From NCBI GenBank assembly GCA_040954595.2, contig CM082584.2:7688001-7752000 (forward strand): a stretch of 64,000 nt of DNA, given 5' to 3'. A model generated the notes under the pieces. The model had not been told where the DNA came from. It searched no databases and worked only from the letters and a program-made list of their open reading frames with translations. Both the position numbers and the translations under genes were made by a program. Source of the stretch: Balanoglossus misakiensis (lineage: Eukaryota > Hemichordata). Below are positions 39,876 to 53,700 of this stretch, one piece after another (position 1 is the first letter of the stretch; every line of letters starts with the position of its first letter).

Positions 39876-42400
39876 TGATATTTGTCTGTTTCCCATAGGA
39901 ATACAAAAATGAAAATTGCTAGAAAACACACTTTTATATTATTGTCATTTTTCGCGAGGTTTTCTAAACATAGCTCAGCCGAGTAAAATTAAATTCCGAA
40001 TGAAATCGCAAGCTCAATTGTGAGAGAAACTTCATTGAACGTGTTCACCCATAGACAAACCATCGGTTGGTGAAAAATGCTGACTCAGCAGGTTTTCGAA
40101 TTCCCTTCTCCATTAACGCCTAAATTCACAGGCCCTAAAGTTCAAAAACAAGCGCGGTGCCCCCATATTTTTAACGGATTTATTATGTTCACATAGGAGA
40201 ATCCGAAAAATCCACAATTCAAAGAAATTGCAACACTAGCCTACATTCCTTAACCAAGATAGAAAGCCGTTGAATTGGGGATATTCAGACATCATTGCGA
40301 TTTCACAGGATGTACAAAGCCACGAGAGCGCCGGGAAAGCACACGAAGCGCCAGTTATCAGATTTCTCTCGTTAGCGAGGACAACCAAGGTGTCACAGAC
40401 CCGGGCGCTCTCGTGCGTTTCCTGGGAAATGGCTCCGTAGAATTACCGAGAGATTACACAGTGGAGCAATTTCCGTCCTAGTTTTGAGTTACCTCGCACG
40501 GGAAGCGCCAGCCAGCCTAACAAGTAAATGAATGATAATGTGGCTCTCGTGTATTTATATCTGTACAAAGCGGATAGCGTTACTAGCGTTATGTTCAGTC
40601 AAGAAATAGAAGTCTCACCGTTGCCTTTGTGTTTCTGCTGCTGCGTCAGGGTCGGCAAAAATTGTCGGTCGCTCACTGCTGGTGTTCGGCGCAAGCTCCG
40701 CGGTGGTGTACAGCTTCTGTACAGACTTGTCTGGGATCCCACACGCCATGCACTCCAGATCTAGACTGCTTTCCTTCCAATTGAAAATATTCCATTCACA
40801 TCAGCAGTTTAGGTGACTAATCGAAGCCAGTCACCTATTGAAGCTCTGGTATCTGTGCCAACCAATTCTGAACAAAATATACAAGAGGCGTACATTTGGG
40901 GCCGCGGTCCGGGTTGGTCATTATTGGAGCCTACGTCGCTCTGACGATCACGTGACGATCACCCGACGTGGAAAGTGGATCGATCTCTGATTGCACAATT
41001 CTACTTTGGGAGAAATGAAAATAGCCCCAGAGGGAATATTTCTAATAAAATTATAGGGGCGGGGGTCATTTATGACCGTTAGTAAGATTCAGCCTCGGTA
41101 CGCATCGCTGAGATTCTGTGCATTGCTTGAGTGAGTCAATGTATTAGTAATTTTCTAACCTTCAGGAAATGGTCGAGGATTTCTTTGGAATTTCCAGAAA
41201 ATACATATCCACTTCAGTTTTTAATCATAAGTACCGAAACTACCGATATCCTGCTGGTTTCACAAGCCATGAGTCTGACAAACACGGAAATGATTATCCA
41301 TGAAAATTTGAAAATTGGCAATCGCCTTGGGAGTTTTTTCGTTGGTTTTCTGTAAATACCAAAAAAGCATATATGAATTTAAAAGAAGCTGATCGTATCA
41401 TATGATAAAAAGCTTCGTTTTGCGACGATACTGATTATACTAGACTAGTATTATGTTTGTTTGTTCTGTTTCATTGCCAATTAAATCACAGGCATGGCAA
41501 ATAGCCAAATTGAATGAATATCGCGCAGTCGTTAAACTAGACTTGAATTTTGTGAGTTCATTCGGGAAACGAGCGAGGATCTCGCTTATGCAGTCGGAAT
41601 TTACAGGTTAACAAAAGTGATAAACAAAAGCGATCAACAACAGACCGTACAACTGGAAAGTACTCATGAACCAGGCCAGACGGACCTTCAACATTTTGCG
41701 ATGGAAAGGGCGCTGCAGAAGCCATATAAATATTAAATGTTAAATGAAAATGATAATCGAAGTTTGCGTATAATGGAAATTGTATTAAATGACTATACGT
41801 AGGGGGTTATTGTGGTTATATCAATGCCCTCATACGTCATTTGAATCTCATATCAGAAAATAATATTATATATCACTATAGGATATTTATCTTTGCATTC
41901 AGTGTCTGGCAAACAAATTGGAGTTCCAGGCATTCACCATCAATTTTGTAAAGACCATGTCGACATCTTTTGCGTCGTACTGTTTTCTGTTAATCGACCA
42001 CCCACGTCGTGATAAATGACGTTATCAATCATGAACAGAACTCAGCGCGTTTATGTAATTTCTGATCTGAATATCGATTTATTCCGACCGGCGGAGCATG
42101 GGTGATAAATATCGGTATTCTCTGGAATTACCGGTTCACGACGCAGGGGAAACGTTTTCAAGTTGTCTTTGAAAGGCTTCATATTGAGATTTTTTTTTCA
42201 TCAAACAATGTTATCGGGATTCATACTGATATATTTACAATGTCTCCGTTTCGTTTGCAAAACGGAGATCTGCGTGCGCGGAGTTCGGTCGCAAAATCAT
42301 ACGCGATTGAGGCAACTGACGCGCGGCGCGTTCGGATCAAATAACAGGCATACATTGAACCATGTGGAAATACAGAAGCCTATAGGAAGACACACACATG

Positions 42401-42405
<5 letters not shown>
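39876..42405. other. Non-coding region
   Basis: No gene, RNA or repeat is recognised. Confidence 0.5.

Positions 42406-42444
<39 letters not shown>
42406..42444. repeat. (AG)n microsatellite
   Basis: About 19 perfect dinucleotide units. Confidence 0.95.
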
Positions 42445-42451
<7 letters not shown>

Positions 42452-42998
42452 ATATACCACCGTTGCTGATATAGGCCCAGTTGATGTGTATAATACATAC
42501 ATGCATGTTTGATTTTTTGTTTGTTATTCAGTGACAATTTTAATTGGCCGAGAACTGCCAACGCGAATCAATACACGTTTCCATTCATGTGAGAGAGCGT
42601 GTAGTAGGTTCCACCGCATTTGTCATAATGACATTGAATCAATACATAGAATGGACGACGAATGACGTCACTGGGCGAGGTGAGGAGCATCCGTCCATTT
42701 CATCTCGAGTTCTAATTGATAGCTTGTCATCAAAATGGAAGAAAAGTGGAAAATCAAAAATGGATGACATGTCAAGGTCACAGGGAACATCACGTGACAT
42801 TTCTGCATACAGCTTTTGAGAACAACCAATTCATCCATGATTAAACAAAAAACGGCGAGGAGATTGACGGATGTGACGAAGCAGCGTGAAAAGAGTTGGC
42901 CCTTTTCCGGCATGGCGTATACTGCCCTGAGCAATTCATATGTGTGTACTACATGTATTGGTGGCAGGTTTTAGAAAAACAATCTAGATATAGCTACC

Positions 42999-43130
42999 AA
43001 CCATCTAACCAACCAACCAACAAACCAACCGACCGATCGACCAACCAACCAACCAACCAACCAACCAATCAAACCAACAAACCAACCGCTTGCCCTAACC
43101 CTCTCCCCACCTTCCAACCAACCAATGGGC
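42999..43130. repeat. Imperfect CCAA-type tetranucleotide repeat
   Basis: CCAA/CAAC units run with point changes and short interruptions. ORFs here are Pro-Thr-Asn-rich artefacts. Confidence 0.85.
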
Positions 43131-44616
43131 GTACATATCGACAGACTACAAACACGCCAGCTGTTACATTTCAACCAATCGACAATCAGAACACAAACGA
43201 AAGAAAACGCATATCTAGAACAGAGAGACACCAATGATCTCTGTGAGACAATTAACATACCAGATATTTGCCTTACACTTGACGGTGAATAAATTACTGA
43301 GTTATCGACCGAAATTGGGGGTGATATTGAATTTGTAATTCAACGCAGGAAACAAATCGACAGCTGCATCCGCAACAAAAAATGGAAAGTGGGTGTATTT
43401 CCAGCGTTGCTCATTTTATTACGAATAAAGTCAATTGAAGGCGTGCTGCTCGTTATGCTTTCGCGTAGTGTACCTTCAGTGTTCGGCCGCGGAAGCGTTT
43501 CTTTATGATGTCAAACCGGATGTAGCGTTCCGCGAAAATAAGTCACATCAACAAAAGTCGAAGAACTCGTTTTATTCGCGTAGTCACCGGTAACAACCGG
43601 TCAAATTGATTAATTTCCGCAAACGGTTCAGAAACCGCGTACGCGCCCATTACTCAGAACCAGCGGAGTTTCTGTTTTCAAATTTGCGCGAATGTGTCCA
43701 CTTTTCGCGACACGCGTCTCCGCAGATTTCTGTCCTCACGATTTCTGTAAGGCCGTAGTTTTAGCTGTGTCCACCACAATGCGTGACACTATCAGTAATG
43801 GTGTACTTTGTAAAGTACATGGTAGATGGGGTAATGTACTGTATACCTTGTCGACCAATTTTAGCTTTGACAAAATTAGAGCTCCGTGGTAATGGAAAAC
43901 TACGAATTCGAATCCTTGCTCTATAAACCGGCCGTGAAAGTAAGACAAGGCATCGCTGAAAGTCACCTTTTAAAGATTTATTGCCGCAATAAAGTAACGC
44001 CGCTGTAGTTTTATCGGAATCTGCTGATGACGTCATGGGGGTAGAGTGCGGATAACTTAGGATTTGTTCGACTTCCACGGTGAAAACTGACGCGTGGAAA
44101 TCTGATCGTCGCTCAACGCTTCTGGGCGTTCGCGAGGCGAATGTGGTTATGCATGTTACCTGTACCACTTCCCGAATCTGGATTTCTGAGAACTTTTCAC
44201 TACCATCGCTCGCGGCTTATTCGGAAAGTTCCCGTATTTGAACTTAAGTAATAATAAAAGACACTTGAAAGCGGAAGCGGAATACGTGTTTTACTTTTAA
44301 AAACCCTTCTTTTTTATTGCAGCAGTAAAATTTAACTTCGAGAGATTATTGGAAACGATGGCCTTTGTGGACATGTTTACATTTTTAGAGAAAGAGAGGA
44401 TTTTATTGGTCGGTCACGTTTTTTTCCAAAGGTGTTTCCCATAGTAAGGATCTGTGTGATACAAAATACTAAATTATTATCATGTTTTGTTAGCAAAAAT
44501 CGGCTTACGTCAACCATTTCCATTGAAAGTTGTTTAATCAAGTACCACACAATATGTCAACCTCGTCCACCAATGTTGCAATAGTGTGTGTGTACGTATG
44601 AGTCCCTTCCGCTATA

Positions 44617-44672
<56 letters not shown>
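44617..44672. repeat. (TGTC)n microsatellite
   Basis: Fourteen or so perfect tetranucleotide units. Confidence 0.95.
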
Positions 44673-44673
<1 letters not shown>

Positions 44674-47270
44674 CCAACTAGACCCTGGGCTCAATTCGTA
44701 TCTGTTTCACAGAGTAATGTTTGGAGAAGAAGAAAAAAACGTAGATCTCCCAAACATTGATCATCAAGGAGTTAAGTTGTGTTCTGGGTCGGGGGACGTG
44801 TGACCATTAATAGACAGCGACTGCTTTCAGGTAAAACGTGTTTCATCGGCAGAAGCTTTGTGCATCAGTCCAAACATAATTGAAAAAAATACACTTAGCT
44901 GTCCGTGGATTTTCATTATCGAGCGGACTTAATGTACGTTATTGACACTATTGTGATACACGCGGATTGTGCTCATTCCACTGTGCGTAACAGGAGGCAA
45001 CCACTACACACGGGGTTTCACACCTCAAGGTTGTACACATGTACACCAAAAACCGTTTATCCGACCGCGTGGCTTTGTCAGTCAATCATCTCACGTTCAT
45101 TTTGAATAAGATGTTTTTGCGAGAGGAATTTGGCCAATCCCTTTTAATGAAATTTCGCCTTGCTTTATTTTAACTGCATGTAGTTGGTCCGGTCTTTCAT
45201 AGTCGGTGAGTTCCACCAAACGCCGTCCTAAAGCTTACGCCTCCAACCCTTGACCTGCACAGACGCCAGCAATTGCCCCCGTACACTGACACTCTAAAAT
45301 ATTTCAAGGTTCCTTCCCAATTAAACTTCGTATGAATTGGAAATTGCTAGGCCGGGGAACAACGCAATTCATTCCCTCTTGGCTTTTATCGATTTAACCG
45401 CCGCATAAATATTTTGATCGCTGTTTCCCCCAGCTGCTTTCATTGTTCACTGTAATTCCGAGCGAATATTTATACTGGGTTTCTTGATGTAACAAAACAT
45501 AAAATAAACCTCGCAAGGATGATGAATTGAAGTTTTATCGACACGTACGTCTACCTTGAAATTTCCGTCACTGCACGGTGACTTGTCAATTCAGATGGCA
45601 CGTGGGCAGGACGGTATCTTTGTGATGCAAATTAGAACGAGACAATAGCGGACAACGAAAATACCTATTCTTAACCCGTCAAAAACACGCAGTGGACTTA
45701 GTAGAACCATGGACGTAAAAAGACCATGGTAGAACCAACAGTGATTGTGAGTTTTTCGAAAAGAATGAGTAACGCTACTCCATGTACCCAGACGAGCATC
45801 ATTCTGTAAAGATCAAACTCGTGCATAGAATAGACGAACAAAATCCCTCCAACTCACTTACGAGCAAAAAAGAAGTCAGTTCCAGGTTCGTGCTGAATTT
45901 GGTTTCTGTTAATTATTCAAATAATTATACCACATCAAGAATTTGACCAGGAGGCCTTCTTGGGGTCAAACTAGTTTTCTCTTAGTGCAAATATTATTTC
46001 ATGTCGATGAAAGCTTGGTAATTTTCTGCCTTTTTTCAAAGTGTTTCTTTTGTACTCCTTACTGCAGATTCTAGGTCGAATCCCTTGTGGTAACGTCAAA
46101 TTTATGTAAGACTACATCAAATTCACCTTGTGTCACTGGGAAATGTAAGCGTACGCTTACAAATCTGCATATGTATGAGGTTGCGCGATATTGGCATGGT
46201 GACGCGTGTACAAACTGTCAGAGTGCAGCTCGCCCTTGCCACGTTTCACCGCAATTTAAACCGACTCCGCAGATGCTAAGTGGGTTCGCGTAAGAAGTTG
46301 CAGTACGCATTTAAGCTCTCCACAATGCGGTCTCTCGGCGACGTCGAAGCAGAGTTAATTAAGGGAGAAACCACTAGATTTGACAATAGTAACGCCCGCA
46401 GCCCACCGCAGATTTAAGAGGAGATAAAAAAATCTGAAATTCAACGTTTCAACAATTCGGTTAGTGTTGGGTTACTCCACCAAATTAAAGGATTACCGCA
46501 GAATCGAATCGAAAGCTGAGCACATAAAACGTTCTTCCGTTATCACCGAGCGCTTGAATGCGATCGATGTCTTGATTCGTTCCATGAAAGCTCTGTCAGT
46601 CTGAACACTGACGGGGATATTGTATGGTGTCGCTCGATGACCCACTTCTGCGACGATATAGCTATCAGTGAAAGACCATGAAAAAGAGTCTTGTTCACTT
46701 GTAGCATAAACAAACAGCAGTAATTAACCAATCACAAAAGCCCAAAGATTAACTCAACCAAATTGTGACAGAAAAAAATGGTTACCGTAGTAAAAAGAAA
46801 ATTTGCGTTTTTCCAAATTTAAGACACAGGTCACAATGATTTTGCTCGTAGTAAAGATTACTGGCGTTTACCTGGGTTGGACTCACCCAAGTTACAAAGA
46901 TGTCAATAAGTGATTAAGTCATAATGTAAGCGAACGACAATTTTTCCTTCAATGAAATTCTCATACACCATTTTCAGAGTTAATGAAGCAAAGTGACCCA
47001 TTTTTAAAGTTCAGGCGGTGGTTGCGTGCACTTTAGCGAAGTAAAATGCTGACATTGGGGGCGCTACTGCAGTCTGAGAATAACAGTCACATCCTTGTCA
47101 AGATGTGGTTTATTTGTCCATTATTGCGTTACTCCTTTCGAAATTACTGGCGGTATACCTGAATTCATAATGTGGAAATTTCCTTCGCGTAAAATGTGCC
47201 TCTCGTACAGGACACGTGGATGAATCAAAAAGTCAGTACAAAACAAAACCTGTATAAAAATCATTTGCAT
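44673..47270. other. Non-coding region
   Basis: No gene is recognised. The sequence is unique and AT-rich. Confidence 0.5.
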
Positions 47271-50200
47271 TTTTATTTATTGCTCAAGGGGACTCAGTGG
47301 AGAAAAGAAAACCAGAACACATCAACTCTTACCACACTGTATACCTTAAATACACACATATGAATCACCACAGATAAAACAAAAGAAAACAAGAAAAAAT
47401 AAAATTTCAAAAATCGATTTCACAGAATTATGATTTTCATCCTGATAAAATTGATTAGATGGTCTTAAAACTACAAGTATACATAAAAATATTTTCTCAG
47501 TGTTCTGTGGACTTTTTTCAGGACTCACCACGACACAACCCAAAAGAGCCCCACAATGCTGTGTGTTGACTGTTATATTTTTGTAGAAATCTGCAGATAT
47601 TTGGAGTCCTGCAGTTTATCATTCCTGCTTGAACCCCAGGTGCAGATCGGACTAGACGTAAATCACATGACATCTTATGGTTTTCTGTTGGCTATGTACA
47701 AGGCATACCGATTTCTAAAGCTTTTTTTTATTTCTAGCGGGAAAATGTACGACTGCACTAATACTCAAAGTTGCATCAAAGCAATAACCATCCACGACAA
47801 ATTCTACTCGTCTGTTTTCATTGCCAAATAAAATGTAGAAAAAAGAGGACCACATGAATGCAGAGACCTACACAAACACCAGCTTTGCGCCAAGGTGCAC
47901 CAACTGAAAACACAGTGTTCCCCCACCCAAAAAAAACCCAACAACAAAACAATCGTTCTGTTCAATCTTATACTATCCTACTGTAAATGATCAAATTTGC
48001 ATGATTCTTTAACATTTTTTTATGATTCCAATATTTCGAAAGCCATGAAAGTGGCCACTGTAAAGTGACAATTTTGATGTTTTATATGCCAGACTGATAC
48101 ATCTTACAGTTGGTGTGTGGGACACAAGGTTACGATACGCCCACAGTCACTCCACTGTGCTTACACCAACGGAAAAAATGATAAAAACGCCCACACGAGT
48201 CTTGCGAATAACATGAACCTGAAAATGACACACCACTTGTGGATGTGACTTGATTTTCCGATATCACATGCATGATATCACATGCAAGGGCCTGCAGGAA
48301 AGTTGTCTATACACTTTGATGTACATGTAGATACATGTAGCACTTTTCTGTTGCTCGTAAAATCAAACCATTTCCGTATTAAAAAGTAAAGCTCGAGTTC
48401 TAGGATTAAAAACAAGAAAACAATTTTGTTGGCAGTGGGCTAAGCGCGGCACGCGTTGATGAGTTTGGAAAAAAAATGTCAAGAAAAAGACAAGACGTGA
48501 ATCTATATACTGCTAGCAAACTCCCTAACATAACATTGGCACCAGTCCTGGGAACTTAGCCTGCACTTATCAGCTTGTACAAATGACATGCAAAGGGGTA
48601 TGCCAGAAGTATGCCTAAAAAGTGTTGGCACAATGCTGGCATTTTGCCATGTTTTCCAGCATCTGTACTGTAGCCTGTTGCCACACTACATTGTGCTAAA
48701 GTTTTCTACATCTGTACTGTAGTTTTTTTTAAATAATCAGATAAGATAATTTACAAATTACACATCAATTAATTGTGAGATCCTTACTAAACAAATAAAA
48801 GGGGGAAAATCATAGGATTTTTGGCTCCTTTCCTTTGCAAAATTCACATTTCAAACCATGTCATCCCTGTTATTTATTTACAATTCAAGACAGAATGAAG
48901 TGAGCGTAAGATTTTTCACTGCAGTTTTTTTATACTGAAAATTTAACCAAAAACCTGTATTTGTTGTGCATTCTATCAAAAACGTACCCAAAAATGATCG
49001 AGAGTCAGAAAAATATCCCTTTGTTGAAAAAATCTTTCGTGTTCAGAGAATGTGAGAGAAAAAGAGTAAAGTTCACTATTTTACAGTCTGTGCTCACAAT
49101 GAAATATGTACATATCTTTGTCTATTTTGAAAAGTTTGCAGTGTGTGCCCACTGGTACGGGGTTGACACGAGATTCATGCTATCAGTGTAAAACGTAGAA
49201 TGGTCCAGTTACTCTTACAGGATGACCATCACTCACACAACAGAGCAGACCCATCTCGTTGGTCGGTCTACCTGTGGAGTTTGAAGTTACAGCACTGCCT
49301 GTACATGTATACACATGCGTGTATAACCCAGCTATGTCATCATAGAACATCTTACTAGATCATCACTCTAATACATCATCTAATGTCTGTTATACACACA
49401 CACACACACGCAGAACACAAATCGTCAAAAATTATTCTCAGCAGTTGCAGCTCTCGTGCCTTTGGAAAATATGCTTCAATAGTTTACCCTTTCATAGTTA
49501 TCAAGCTGATCTGTGTCTGTGGCCAGTTATTGGGTGCAATTGATCACATGATTAAAGCACTCTTTGTCATGCAAATTTCTTATCCTTGCGCAGCTTGCTG
49601 TTTGGCAAAACGAAAAATGTCCGTCATCGGTCACATGATCAACAGCTTTGTCATGCAAATTAGTCCCGTTTTATGATTTTACGTATGAAAAGGGAAATGT
49701 CGTCTGTCAATCATTTCATGTACAAATTTTATCATGATTTAATATTATATCAAATCAGCTGCTCTGTTGTATTTAAAAGAAAACACTTCTCAAGTCCAAT
49801 CGAGTAGCTTCACTATTTTCTCTCCTTTAAAACAGAAGAAATTAATCCGTGGTTCGTCTTCTGGTTTATATCTAAAATGAGACGGTATCAAATCTACAAA
49901 CTTCATGACTGTAAAACTATTGTTTCTAAACGAAAAACTGTCACGTAATCATTTGGTTTTCTTGTTTCAAATTATCCAGCAGAGATTCTGGCTCTTGTTG
50001 ATTTTACACCCCTTTCACCACCATGGTTTGGTCCGAATTCATTGTTTCCTATAGTCAAGTTGGACCTCTACAGTGAGAAGCTAGGGGTGAAGAGTTAAAG
50101 AAGATGCGTATAAAAAAAGAGGACTTTTCTTCTGTAATCTTCTTTTGGGGGCTCACCATTCTGTAATTATATTACACCAATGATACAACGTACTATTCAC

Positions 50201-50459
50201 TTCTGAAGGCAATGAATTGATATAATTTACAACTTGGTTTTTGAATGTTCTCATTGCCACTAACATCGTCTGTCGGTATGCAAATTACGAGCCAGCACTG
50301 TCCAACCAGCTTTCATGATACATCCACCACGGTTGACGGTGCATAACTTGAACATATACAAGGGAGTTTCTGATTTGCAAAGGAGTCCACCAATCAGTGC
50401 TGTGCATGTAGACCCACACCCCCAATCGCACAACGACTGGCATTCGAATTATCCATGCA
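47271..50459 (-). other. USP24: 3' flank of USP24, probable 3' UTR and beyond
   Basis: On the minus strand, downstream of the stop codon, candidate poly(A) signals are ATTAAA (49738-49743), AATAAA (48873-48878) and AATAAA (47272-47277). I cannot tell which is used. The stretch holds one piggyBac-like repeat copy (50009-50096), two octamer ATGCAAAT sites (49569-49576 and 49653-49660) in a short duplicated segment, and a direct duplication of CATCTGTACTGTAG near 48660 and 48708. No other gene is seen. Confidence 0.4.
50009..50096. mobile_element. Short TIR repeat R2, copy a (piggyBac-like MITE)
   Basis: Shares CCCTTTCAC, ATGGTTTGGTCC, CATTGTTT, then TATnGTnAAGTTGGACCTCTA and GGGGTGAA with copies at 60797-60882, 61690-61780 and 62140-62240. 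The ends are inverted (CCCTTTCAC against GTGAAAGG). It lies about 360 bases past the USP24 stop codon. Confidence 0.7.
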
Positions 50460-50780
50460 TCACGTGTCGATGTCCTCCAGGTCGCCGACACTATCGTTGT
50501 TTGTCTCGTTCTGACCCTCGGTGTCGACGTCATAATCGATCTGCGTGTCTTCCGGTCCGTTTTCCTCCATGGTGGAGTCCGGCATGCCCCCGGCACCACC
50601 ACCGGCAGCAGCAGCCGCCTCTGCCGCTGCGGCAGCCGCGTTCTCCTGCGACTCGAGTTGCGTCAGAAGCGCCGTGGCCTCTGCCAGCGTGTCCTGCGCG
50701 CTGACCGTCCTCTGGAAGGCTTTGCTGGAGGACGACTCGTTGGAGACCGAGGAGTGGGGACTCCAGTAGTACTCCGACAT
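50460..50780 (-). CDS. USP24: USP24 terminal coding exon
   Basis: Starts [16 protein letters not shown] after CTACCCAG and holds [18 protein letters not shown]. It then has an Ala/Gly-rich run that I do not recall in vertebrate USP24, and an acidic end DLEDIDT before TGA. Acidic tails end vertebrate USP24 too. Confidence 0.97.
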   Translation of the reverse strand: MSEYYWSPHSSVSNESSSSKAFQRTVSAQDTLAEATALLTQLESQENAAAAAAEAAAAAGGGAGGMPDSTMEENGPEDTQIDYDVDTEGQNETNNDSVGDLEDIDT

Positions 50781-53700
50781 CTGGGTAGTGAGAGGGGAGA
50801 AGCAAATGTGGATTTACAAGGCGTTTCAACGTCTATTGCTCACAACAAACATCTGCCTCATTTGCTTGCGCTGAGGCATCTCCACTGCCAGTAGTGTTAT
50901 GATTGCGCTCTCTCAGTATCTACCCCTGCGATAACACATCACACCCACGTTCCCGAAACCACACTTATCCATCTCTGAAAAAACTCAGAATGCTCCGAAC
51001 TCATTCTGGTATTTTAACAGCATTTTCTGTGTACAAATGTCTCCTTCCACACACATGTATAGGGGGAAAAACACCCATCCGCCACACCAAGTAAGGAGAC
51101 TACCACATAGAAAGGATGAAGGCACCACCAGCAAATCCTACCTTCTTCTTCAGCCAGTTGACCGCCCATTGCCACCTGGGCGACGCGTCCATCAGATACT
51201 CCTTGGCTACCACACACCTATTGGCCAGGTTGACCAGGAACTTGATGCACTGGTACGCCCTCCTGCCATCGTTCACATTGCTGGATCTTATGATGGCTGT
51301 CAAGGCAACAAATGGTAAGAGCTCAGTAAGACTCAGCGCTTTTGAAATGCACTGAAAAAGTTTCTATTTCAAGGGATACCACGTGTGGTAAAAAAATGGC
51401 CACCCAGTAGCCATATTGGATCGCACTGCAAAATAAACTGATTTGCATATGTATGCCCTATTGTATTATCTTCATACATAGTTTGAAGCAAATAAGAAAT
51501 GGCTTGTTGGCAGACGTGCACACAGACATATGAACAGAGCCCAAACTATACGTCCCCCGGACTTTGCCTGCAGGGACCTTTTAATGTTTCCTGGCTATAT
51601 CTAGGTTTAGTGACATACATTGTTATAAAACAACATCATTATCTGTCTCCTAGGGTCTACTTAGCCCAGGAAGAAAAAAACAACGAACGGCTGAATATAT
51701 ATATCGGATGTCACATCACTTAGCATTCGTCCCAATAGAAACCAAAAATTAATGATCTTCCCTGTTGAGAGAATCCTTTCCACGTCATGGAGAATAATTG
51801 GTACAGTTATAAAACCGTTTGACCTACAATAAATGACGGCCCACTTGGTATCAAAGTAGAGCTTTGTGAACATCAGCACGCTTGTTGAAATTTGAAAACC
51901 CTGACTTACAGAGAAGGCCGTCGTTGTTGGTGCCGTCGATCGTCCACTTCAGCCTGGTCAACTGCAGCGGGTCGTCCAGCAGCAGCAACTCCAGCAGCAA
52001 ACCCAGGACGCTCTTCAGTTCGTTGGCCGGAACCACGCTGACCTGGGACTGAAAACGGAATTTGCGGAGAAGGGACCTTGCATTAGCATATGCAGCCTTG
52101 GAACAACATACATACATGTACATACATACAAAGTGAAGTACAAGAATGCAAAAATTTATTGTTGCGTAACAGTTGCTGATTTTTGATATCACTAAATTTT
52201 CCTGGTTTACAGAACATGTATATTATACATATACCAAATGGGACCTAACAAGATATATAACAGGCAACCTCACTGTTGCTAAAAGATGCCTATAGTTCAG
52301 CCTGTACTATCATATGTAACCATCAAAACGCTCGATCTTGACATTTTCAAAGTGTGTCTTATTTACCTAGGGAAAAGAAGTTGTGTAAATCTCAGTTGAT
52401 GTGTGAATCTCAGTGGAAGCACACTTTCTTTTTCTATCCGAATAAAAACCTATTTTTGTCATTATGGCTACTTGAAATTCCCAAGGGCAAATACACAAGA
52501 TGAAATCACTAGACACTGTACATGTATATACTGAGCGTATCAACTTTTAAAAAATGAGGACAACATCATTTACACAATGCAATTACCACGCAGAGCTTGG
52601 CAGCCATTTTGAATTTCAAATTTCATACAATGTTGGTCGCATTCAAAATTTTGCAAGGTGAACCGTCAGAATAATCAAAATTTGCCATGAGCAAGATACG
52701 ATATAAAGTCTAAGATTTCGAGTTTCAAGGCAAATATTACCTTAAAAAAAATCAATGCAAAGATCTCTCACCTTGATCATCATAAGTACCACAATAGAGA
52801 AGCTTTCATTGCAGAATGAGCAATACAACAGGACATCTTCTATTGCCGTTGATTGACTGGGAACTTCTCGACAAGCTAGAACAGCCTGGGAAATACAGAG
52901 ATGACACATGAAACCATTGTCTGCTATCATACTGGCAACTGCACAGACGGACTAAGCCTTATTGTAGCAGCTTTATCTTTGTATGCTATTCAACTAATTT
53001 TCTGGCACAAGACTTTTACATGATAATGTTTTTTTTTTATTTAAGGGATTGTTATGTACAGATGTTGGATTATCTAATTTATTTTGCTCCATGCTTACCT
53101 CCCTGACGTATCTCATGGAATCCTGTTGGAACAGTCGTACTTTGACCTCTGTTGGCAACGCTATCAAGGCCTGCGGTTGTCTAATGCTGCGTGGACTCCT
53201 GACTGTGCTTTGGCCTGCATCTGTGGTTAAAAGACACATTGTGGGTGTGAGTGTGTACATGTGTTTCTTTACTTGTGTGTGTGTGTGTGTGTGTGTGTAT
53301 TTGTTCTTACCTGTAGTTCTTTGGGACGAGATATCGCAGTGTAATACTAATATTGCTAGGGTAGAGTGCAAGAGACCAAAATCCCGGCTCTGTAACGAAG
53401 TCCACCTCCGTCGCATCATGTCCTGCAGCAAAAAAATAATACAACAATGTGATGAGTTGACGTTCTGGTTTCTATGGTAAGGTTGGACCTCTGCCTTGAA
53501 ATTCTGCTGACTGTATTAGACTTTTATGACTCAATAAGGCAGCAAAGACCTTTACAATTTTAGGTTGCAAGACTATCTGTAATTGACTCATCCATACTTA
53601 CATCTCGTGACACATCCCTCCTTGTCAGAACAGGCATTGGTCCGAGCAGAAACATCAACAGTCGTTGGAACGTATTCCTTGCAAACAAATGCTGACAAGC

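Noticed and set aside
6260-50459. tRNA genes
   Set aside because: GTTCGAA-like box B sequences occur, for example near 13645, but none has a matching box A and cloverleaf stems that I could fold.
50530-50829. Other-frame ORFs over the USP24 terminal exon
   Set aside because: They are shadows of the real frame, which matches the USP24 C-terminus and has a consistent splice phase.
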